From URNF01 sp045634325 (GTDB lineage Bacteria; Bacillota; Clostridia; Oscillospirales; Acutalibacteraceae): 64,000 bases of DNA. A program made the translations under genes and the position numbers. The notes beneath the pieces are model-generated. The model did no database searches. It was given only the letters and a program-made list of their open reading frames with translations, and had not been told where the DNA came from. How positions within the stretch are numbered: position 1 is the first letter of the stretch; each line of letters starts with the position of its first letter. Positions 58,378 to 64,000 of the stretch are shown here, piece after piece. The stretch is taken from positions 10,038 through 74,037 of the forward strand of contig JAZRAA010000047.1 in assembly GCA_045634325.1 (NCBI GenBank). Reading direction: 5' to 3'.

Positions 58378-59469
58378 TTGTTGGGTGACCGCACAAAACG
58401 ACGGCTGTCGTTTCTTATCAATTTCACATTTTGGGCGTTATGGTTACTGCTCTTATTGGGTGCAGGGCGGTTGATCGTCCGTATATTATTGCCGTTTGCC
58501 GCCGCCTATATCCTCGCATACGCATTGCAACGACCGACGCGGTGGTTGGAAACACGGTTTCGCTTCACCCACGGCTTTGCCGCCACCGCCGTGTGTCTGC
58601 TGACGTTGACACTGATAGGCGGCGTGTTGTGTGTGGGGTGCTATCAAGGCGGCGCACTGCTTTGGCGATTGATAAAACAAGAACAGGTGCTGGATGCCTT
58701 GCAAAGTTGTTTTGGTCAACTGCGCCACACCGTCGAAACACTGCTCACACGCCTGTCCGACGTGTTGCCCGCCGATTTAACCGAAAGTGTTTTGCCTGCA
58801 CTCACCTCACTCGAACAAACGCTTTTGCAGTCGGGCGGCACCGCACTTGCATCCCTATCGGGTAATATACTGGCGTTTCTCACCAACGCATTGCCTCGGT
58901 TTTTGTTGGCGGCTTTGTTTTTCGTGTTATCGTTATTATTCTTCACACGTGATTATACGCAAGTGTGCGGGTTTTTGTTCCGACAAATCCCACTCCCGCA
59001 ACGCCCGCTCGCAACCGCCGCCGTCAGAGCACTGCGGCAAACCACCGTTTGTACCGTGCGTGCCTACGTGTTGCTGGGACTGGTCACCTTTTTTGAAACC
59101 TCCATCGGCTTTTTATTGTTACGACTGCCCGCACCGCTCTTATGGGCGTTGTTCACCGCTTTGGTGGACGCTTTGCCCGTGTTTGGCGTGGGTGCTGTGC
59201 TGTGGCCGCTTAGCCTATACAAATTTTTGCTCGGCGATATCGGTGGGGCAATCGGCACTTTGGTTTTATACGGTGTGTGCACCGTCACCCACCATCTGTT
59301 ACAACCCAGACTGGTCAGCAAACAAACGGGTCTGCCGCCGTTGCTCACCTTACTTTCCATGTACATCGGCTGGCGCACGGCAGGCTTGCTCGGTCTTTTG
59401 TCTTTCCCCATTCTCACCATGGTCATTTTGCAATTGCAAAAAGAAAACCATCTGCGCATTTTCCGATGA
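58378..59469 (+). CDS. AI-2E / YtvI-type membrane protein
   Basis: 363 residues, about eight membrane helices, with ILLPFAAAYILAYALQRPTR near the N-terminus, a soluble helical stretch (about 110-170), and LVDALPVFGVGAVLWPL with HHLLQPRLVSKQTGLPPLL near the C-terminus. This is the AI-2E transporter superfamily; the Firmicutes sporulation protein YtvI belongs to it. The TTG start (58378) lies 7-8 nt after AGGTAGGTG; a second TTG follows directly. Confidence 0.82.
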   Translation: MLGDRTKRRLSFLINFTFWALWLLLLLGAGRLIVRILLPFAAAYILAYALQRPTRWLETRFRFTHGFAATAVCLLTLTLIGGVLCVGCYQGGALLWRLIKQEQVLDALQSCFGQLRHTVETLLTRLSDVLPADLTESVLPALTSLEQTLLQSGGTALASLSGNILAFLTNALPRFLLAALFFVLSLLFFTRDYTQVCGFLFRQIPLPQRPLATAAVRALRQTTVCTVRAYVLLGLVTFFETSIGFLLLRLPAPLLWALFTALVDALPVFGVGAVLWPLSLYKFLLGDIGGAIGTLVLYGVCTVTHHLLQPRLVSKQTGLPPLLTLLSMYIGWRTAGLLGLLSFPILTMVILQLQKENHLRIFR

Positions 59470-59471
59470 AA

Positions 59472-59509
59472 ACAAAAAAACGGTGTGGGCAATGCCCACA
59501 CCGTTTTTG
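59472..59509. terminator. Bidirectional terminator
   Basis: AAAAACGGTGTGGGCA/TGCCCACACCGTTTTT between the AI-2E-type gene and the ABC permease gene, which converge. Confidence 0.92.
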
Positions 59510-59510
59510 A

Positions 59511-60374
59511 TTATCCTTTCACAGCACCCGCCATCACGCCCTTGACAATGTGTTTTTGGCAAAGCGCATAAAATATAATGACAGGCAAAATGGCGAGTAC
59601 CAACAACGCCATGTTCACACCGGTATCCACCGTGCCGTAACTATCCCGAACCGCCGTTTGAATGGCGATGGGAATAGTGGTGTATCCTTTGGTCTTATCC
59701 AACACCAAATACGGTAATAAATAGTCGTTCCACACCCACATGGTCTGCAAAATCGCCACCGAAATATAGGTCGGTTTCATCACCGGTAATACCACCTTGA
59801 AAAACACCGCAAATGGTGAACAACCGTCAATGGTGGCGGCTTCTTCTATTTCCAAGGGAATAGAACGCACAAACCCGCTGAACATAAAAACGGCAAGTCC
59901 CGCACCAAACCCCAAATACACAAACGGAATGGTGAACGGTGTGTTGAGTTTCAAGGTGTTTGCCACCATAGACAGTGTGAACATCACCATTTGAAACGGT
60001 ACCGTCATAGAAAATACAAACGCATAGTAGACAAACCGACAAAATTTCGAATCCACTCGGTTGATATACCACGCACACATCGACGTGCACAGCAAAATGA
60101 GAAACACCGATAAAAGCGTGATAACAAGACTATACAACGCCGCCGCAATGATGGGAATTTGCTCAATGCCCGTGATAAAATTCGAAAATCCCGCAACGGT
60201 GTCGCCAAACGGCAACGCAAAGAAATTTTCTACAATACCGCTCTTGGTTTTAAAGGCGTTATAAAATACCGTGATGAGCGGAATCGCATACACTGCGCAC
60301 ACCGCCGCAAACAACACCGACAGTCCGATTTGCGTGCGGGTATAGGGGGTACGGCTTGGAATGTCCTTATTCAT
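59511..60374 (-). CDS. Sugar ABC transporter permease, MalG-like
   Basis: 287 residues, six membrane helices. The permease EAA loop reads EIEEAATIDGCSPFAVFFKV followed by VLPVMKP. Overlaps the MalF-like gene by 4 nt (ATGA). Works with the partner permease and the binding protein upstream; an ATPase of the MsmK type must be supplied from elsewhere. Confidence 0.93.
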   Translation of the reverse strand: MNKDIPSRTPYTRTQIGLSVLFAAVCAVYAIPLITVFYNAFKTKSGIVENFFALPFGDTVAGFSNFITGIEQIPIIAAALYSLVITLLSVFLILLCTSMCAWYINRVDSKFCRFVYYAFVFSMTVPFQMVMFTLSMVANTLKLNTPFTIPFVYLGFGAGLAVFMFSGFVRSIPLEIEEAATIDGCSPFAVFFKVVLPVMKPTYISVAILQTMWVWNDYLLPYLVLDKTKGYTTIPIAIQTAVRDSYGTVDTGVNMALLVLAILPVIIFYALCQKHIVKGVMAGAVKG

Positions 60375-61252
60375 TGCTGCACCTCCTTTTGACGAGTGGC
60401 ACGCAACTGTATCAACGAAATAGCCGCTACCAGCAAGAAGAATACCACTGCCATCGCCTGTGCCGTGCCGTGTGAACGGGCACTGGTGCCGTAGGTGTCA
60501 CTGATACACAGTGCGAGCATTTGGGTCATTTTATGGGTGATGCCGCTTTCACCCGTCACCGCAGGCAAGCCCGCTGTCAGTGCAAGGTTTTGGTCGTACA
60601 GTTTAAAAGAGTTGGTGATGGACAAAAACAGACAAATGGTAACCGACGGCATCACCATCGGCAAAATCACCTTGCCCAGTATTTGTCTGCCGTTTGCGCC
60701 GTCAATTTTTGCCGCTTCCACCAAACTGTCGGGGACTGCTTGCAACCCCGCAATATAAATCACCATCATATATCCGATTTGTTGCCAACACAGCACCATG
60801 AGCAGACCCACAAAACCAAACGTGCTGTTAAAACTCAAATCCTTGCCGAAAAACGGGATCAGAATGCCATAGTTTAACACCATTTTCCACACGTAACCAA
60901 GCACGATGCCGCCGATGAGATTGGGCATAAAAAACACCGTGCGATACAGGTCTCTGCCGGGGATACGGCGGGTGAGCGCATACGCGATGAAAAAGGCGGC
61001 GACGTTGATAATCGCTACGGCGCACAATGAAAACGCCGCCGTGAACAACAAGGATTGCCAAAAGTTGTATTGTCCCGACACCAGCACCCGCTCATAGTTG
61101 TCCAATCCCACGAACTTGAATTTTTCCAGCGTTTGAAATTCGCAAAACGAAAAAAACAATCCATACAAGAACGGCACCACAAAACTGATACAAAACGCCG
61201 CCAGCGTGGGAAACAAAAACAGCGGGGACCATTTTTTTAAAGATTTATACAT
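60371..61252 (-). CDS. Sugar ABC transporter permease, MalF-like
   Basis: 293 residues, six helices. The EAA motif is LVEAAKIDGANGRQILGKV followed by ILPMVMPS. Its ATG lies 38 nt downstream of the binding-protein gene. The substrate family is a CUT1-type carbohydrate, but the sugar cannot be read from sequence. Confidence 0.93.
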   Translation of the reverse strand: MYKSLKKWSPLFLFPTLAAFCISFVVPFLYGLFFSFCEFQTLEKFKFVGLDNYERVLVSGQYNFWQSLLFTAAFSLCAVAIINVAAFFIAYALTRRIPGRDLYRTVFFMPNLIGGIVLGYVWKMVLNYGILIPFFGKDLSFNSTFGFVGLLMVLCWQQIGYMMVIYIAGLQAVPDSLVEAAKIDGANGRQILGKVILPMVMPSVTICLFLSITNSFKLYDQNLALTAGLPAVTGESGITHKMTQMLALCISDTYGTSARSHGTAQAMAVVFFLLVAAISLIQLRATRQKEVQQ

Positions 61253-61290
61253 TGTTTTCTCCTCCCCACACCGTCGTATTGAGACTTCAT

Positions 61291-62595
61291 TTAGGAATGA
61301 TTTTTGTCATACGCGGTTTTCCAGCCGCTCACAAACGCCGTTTTCACTTTTTCCCACTGTTCGTCGGTCAAACCGTTTTGCGCATACTGCAACAAGGCCG
61401 CACCAACGCCGTCTTTCCATTCCTCCGACGGAATGGTGGCAAAGTTCCAACCGATAGGCGTTTTACCCGCCGCTACATAATTTTCTGCTTCTTGGATAAG
61501 CGGATTGCTCGATTGTTTCGCATTCTTAAACGGCACGGTGAACCCCATTTCCTCTGCCAAGGCGGTGGTCGCCTGCGTGTCGGTCACCACCCATTCGAGA
61601 AATTTCAAAGTCGCATCAATATCCACGTCACTGGCTTCCTCGTTGACACACCAATAGTTTTCCGAGCCGGTGCAAAGGCCTTGGTTTTCTTCGCCTTTCA
61701 CACCGATATAAATCGGCAACATCCCGATTTCTTCCGCTTTCAAACCTTCTTTGGTGATGTCGCTGAACGCCCACGTTCCGTTTTGATAAAACACCGCCTC
61801 GCCGCGCGCAAATTCGCTCGCCGCTTCGTCACCTGTTTTCGCACCGATGTCGGAGGGGGCGCAAGTGGCGTTGTTTAAATACAAATTCCAAATCTGACGA
61901 TAGTTGTTCAAATACGTGCCGTCCACCTCTTTGGCGGAAGCAATACCTTTGTCTTTATATTCATAGTATAACGGCACGTTGGCAAGATGGGTCTTGAAAC
62001 GCCAGTCGGACGAATCGGTCATACCCGCCGATGTGAATGCGCCTTTGACACCCATTTCGGTTTTATGCGCCTGAATTTCGGTCGCAACGGTGGACAACGC
62101 CTCAAAATTGTTCAGCTTATCCAACGATTTCACGGTGGACCAATCCGCTTTAAAATATTTATCCAACAAGGTTTTGTTGTAAATGATACCGTACGTCTCA
62201 ATAACGTACGCAATACCGAGCACGTCGTCCCCGTCCCGCAATGCAAATTCATCAGAAGTCAAATTTTTATACAGCGCGGTATCTTTCAAGTCATAGCAAT
62301 ACGATTCCCAGGATGCCAACCCGACAGGGCCGTTGACCTGAAACAGTGTGGGCGGGTTTGCTTTCAAGATTTCGGCAGACAAAGTGTCTTCATAACTGCC
62401 CGAAGCGGCGGTCACCACCGTCACCGGCACGCCGGTTTTATCGGTATACGTTTTTGCCAGTTTTTCCCAAGCTTCTTTTTGTTCCGGCTTGAAATTGAGG
62501 TAATATACCGACGGTGTGTCTTCTTTTTTGGCACAGCCGGCAAACACCGACAACAGCAATACCGCAACCAAAAGCACAGATACGATTTTCTTCAT
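61291..62595 (-). CDS. Extracellular sugar-binding lipoprotein of an ABC transporter
   Basis: 434 residues. Lipoprotein signal MKKIVSVLLVAVLLLSVFAG then Cys; family-1 solute-binding body with WEKLAKTYTDKTGVPVTVVT, FARGEAVFYQNGTWAFSDIT and a C-terminal region facing the permeases. First gene of a three-gene operon lacking an ATPase. A strong hairpin in the leader ends right at its ATG. Confidence 0.93.
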   Translation of the reverse strand: MKKIVSVLLVAVLLLSVFAGCAKKEDTPSVYYLNFKPEQKEAWEKLAKTYTDKTGVPVTVVTAASGSYEDTLSAEILKANPPTLFQVNGPVGLASWESYCYDLKDTALYKNLTSDEFALRDGDDVLGIAYVIETYGIIYNKTLLDKYFKADWSTVKSLDKLNNFEALSTVATEIQAHKTEMGVKGAFTSAGMTDSSDWRFKTHLANVPLYYEYKDKGIASAKEVDGTYLNNYRQIWNLYLNNATCAPSDIGAKTGDEAASEFARGEAVFYQNGTWAFSDITKEGLKAEEIGMLPIYIGVKGEENQGLCTGSENYWCVNEEASDVDIDATLKFLEWVVTDTQATTALAEEMGFTVPFKNAKQSSNPLIQEAENYVAAGKTPIGWNFATIPSEEWKDGVGAALLQYAQNGLTDEQWEKVKTAFVSGWKTAYDKNHS

Positions 62596-62642
62596 GATAA
62601 ACGCTCCTTTCTTTTGGGTATTTTGCCCTAAAAGCGTTTATC
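62596..62642 (-). promoter_or_regulatory. Leader hairpin enclosing the ribosome-binding site of the binding-protein gene
   Basis: On the minus strand GATAAACGC (62634-62642) pairs perfectly with GCGTTTATC (62596-62604), whose last base is adjacent to the ATG. An inner stem (CTTTT-A-GGG with CCC-A-AAAAG) leaves AAAGGA, the ribosome site, in an internal loop. It could control translation, or the dyad could be a protein operator. Confidence 0.55.
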
Positions 62643-62655
62643 TATACAGAAATAA

Positions 62656-62698
62656 AAAACGCATCTTCTCGTTTTCACGAAAAGATGCGTTTTTTTAT
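62656..62698 (-). terminator. Terminator of the metallophosphoesterase gene
   Basis: AAAACGCATCTTTTCGTG/ACGAGAAGATGCGTTTT-type stem (around 62658-62693) with T runs on both sides, at the 3' end of the minus-strand gene ending at 62695. Confidence 0.85.
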
Positions 62699-63738
62699 AA
62701 AATCTTGCCGTCACTGTCGGTGAATACCACCTCTACGCTGTCACCGTTAAAAACATACCCGCAACCCGCAAAATAGTTCTCGGCGGGTTTGGCACCGCAC
62801 ACCACCATGCACGGTGCATGCTCGCTCTCCAGTATCTCCAATCGATGCAGATGCCCGCAAATCATCACGTGCGGGTGTATATCCGTTTTCAAAAGCGTTG
62901 TCCATTCATCAAAAATTTCTCGCTCAATATCAAACGGTGCGGGGTGTGTACAAGTGAACGGATTGTGCACCACCACTACACGGGTGGCGACACCTTGCGC
63001 GTGATATTCCCTATCCGCACGAGCAATCACTTCTTTCAAAAAAGCGGTTTGTTGCAGGCGGAATGTGTGGCAAGCGACGGTGTGTCCATATTCGGCATTG
63101 TCATCGGGTTTATCTTCTCCGCAATCCAGCACCACACCCCAAACACTGCCCAAACGGAACGTATAATAGGTGTTGCCGTGATCGCTAGGCGTATATTCCG
63201 CAAATTTTTCCGCAAAATTGCCCCGCATATCGTGGTTGCCACGGGAAAAAACAGCGGGTTTCGTGCCGCCTGTCAATGCAGCGCAAATTTCATAGATATT
63301 GTCGAATTTTGAGGGGTCACCGCTATGGTCGATGACATCACCATTGAAAATGAGGAAATCAATGTCCCCAAACGCCCTTGCCGCACGGATAGGCTCTTGC
63401 ACACGGTTGTGCGCATCGGCAATGTGATACGCACGTGCATTATTTTGAGAAACGGGAAAGAAAGCATACGTATAGGTTTCTTCCGTTTCGGTTTCGGTGA
63501 AATACGGTTTACGTTCCACGAGCGGACGCACGCAAACGGTATATTCTCCCGCCGCATCCAGCACCGCCATCGGCACCGTGACACGATGCACGTCAACAAG
63601 AGAACGCATGATGCCGTTTGCAGCATCGTAATAGGTTTCTTCTCCCACCCGCACGGAAAACAAAGCGGGTGCCGTCACCGCCACCATGATTTGATAGGTT
63701 TCTCCCACCGCAAACACGGCGGGCGCTGTTTTCAACAT
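62695..63738 (-). CDS. Metallophosphoesterase family protein
   Basis: 347 residues. An N-terminal beta-sandwich-like part (about 1-110) precedes the phosphoesterase core: HIADAHNRV, FLIFNGDVIDHSG, FSRGNHDMRG and MICGHLHRLEIL give the metal ligands (GD, GNHD, GHLH). A calcineurin-like enzyme with unknown substrate. ATG 63738 lies 8 nt after AAGGTGG; a GTG four codons up overlaps that site. It precedes the ABC operon in the same direction but is separated by a terminator. Confidence 0.88.
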   Translation of the reverse strand: MLKTAPAVFAVGETYQIMVAVTAPALFSVRVGEETYYDAANGIMRSLVDVHRVTVPMAVLDAAGEYTVCVRPLVERKPYFTETETEETYTYAFFPVSQNNARAYHIADAHNRVQEPIRAARAFGDIDFLIFNGDVIDHSGDPSKFDNIYEICAALTGGTKPAVFSRGNHDMRGNFAEKFAEYTPSDHGNTYYTFRLGSVWGVVLDCGEDKPDDNAEYGHTVACHTFRLQQTAFLKEVIARADREYHAQGVATRVVVVHNPFTCTHPAPFDIEREIFDEWTTLLKTDIHPHVMICGHLHRLEILESEHAPCMVVCGAKPAENYFAGCGYVFNGDSVEVVFTDSDGKIL

Positions 63739-63762
63739 ATCAACCGCCACCTTTCAGAAGGT

Positions 63763-63792
63763 AGTATACCACACAAACGCAACGATTTTCAA
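63763..63792 (-). promoter_or_regulatory. Promoter of the metallophosphoesterase gene
   Basis: On the minus strand TTGAAA (63787-63792), 18-nt spacer, TATACT (63763-63768). Confidence 0.6.
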
Positions 63793-64000
63793 CAGGGGCA
63801 ATGCAGGTTCGAGCTGAAAGACACAACCAAAGAAACAGCCACCCTTTGGTGGGCGCAAACGTGACTCTTGGAGATTGCGCGACAAGCGCGCATTCTCCCC
63901 GCTTTTTCACCGTCAATACGGCGAAAAATGCAGGTTCTCGCCTAATTGCAGACGCCAAAAAAGCGACCCCACCACATTGGTGGGGTCGCTTTTTGGTGGG
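63793..64000. other. Non-coding right end of the window
   Basis: No gene is seen. It holds a T/A-flanked perfect hairpin GCGACCCCACCA/TGGTGGGGTCGC (63962-63988) with T runs on both sides, very likely the terminator of a gene beyond the window, and a shorter GCGCG-rich hairpin near 63877-63893. Confidence 0.6.

Overview
The window looks like a chromosomal segment of an anaerobic, endospore-forming member of the Clostridia, most likely of the Ruminococcaceae/Oscillospiraceae type. The evidence is the sporulation genes (spoIIP, spoVT, an uninterrupted sigK, ricT/yaaT), a complete [FeFe]-hydrogenase maturation operon, a 2[4Fe-4S] ferredoxin, Gram-positive style lipoproteins and a CIRCE-controlled hrcA-grpE-dnaK-dnaJ operon. 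Family assignments come from reading motifs and gene order; no database search was possible.

Layout. 1-3.8 kb: the conserved rpmG-secE-nusG-rplK-rplA-rplJ-rplL operon on the minus strand, with an L10-type attenuator; rplL runs off the left edge. 3.8-8.6 kb: a UPF0340 protein, mnmE, spoIIP with a small partner, and a DUF3048 lipoprotein. 8.6-14.4 kb: a roughly 1,900-residue secreted repeat protein. 14.6-16.4 kb: a Na/Pi cotransporter with a PhoU tail. 16.5-20.6 kb: a TM1266-like regulator followed by hydE, hydG and hydF, behind a leader RNA with a terminator and a possible antiterminator. 20.7-24.4 kb: a histidine phosphatase, a PHP-domain protein, tRNA-Pro(CGG), and a Na+/amino-acid symporter under a tandem glycine riboswitch. 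24.5-27.4 kb: an MBOAT acyltransferase and an AlgX/AlgJ-like partner.

27.4-42.98 kb is a visibly AT-rich accessory region. It holds a decayed XRE regulator, a YeiH-type transporter, a lipoprotein/XRE divergent pair with palindromic operators, an AbiEi/AbiEii-like toxin-antitoxin pair with a perfect 13-bp inverted repeat across its promoter, a PIN-domain protein with zinc-ribbon tail, a GHKL ATPase carrying a C-terminal nuclease-like motif, and a BlaI/M56-peptidase locus with several small membrane proteins. Its right edge is the start of spoVT. Two extra copies of the first ~34 bp of spoVT lie inside the region, as do four copies of a 25-bp motif, so the spoVT 5' end looks like a recurrent insertion point. 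No integrase or transposase is visible.

43-64 kb returns to ordinary housekeeping content: spoVT, rsmI, a tRNA-modifying methyltransferase, ferredoxin, ricT, holB, an NAGPA-type glycosidase, sigK, a HAD phosphatase, the heat-shock operon, a QueG-like iron-sulphur protein, lysC, hom, an AI-2E-type membrane protein, a sugar ABC transporter without its ATPase, and a metallophosphoesterase.

The best candidates for undescribed biology are the 30.6-35.9 kb gene cluster (toxin-antitoxin pair, PIN protein, GHKL-nuclease), the repeat-marked spoVT insertion locus, and the leader RNA of the hydrogenase-maturation operon.
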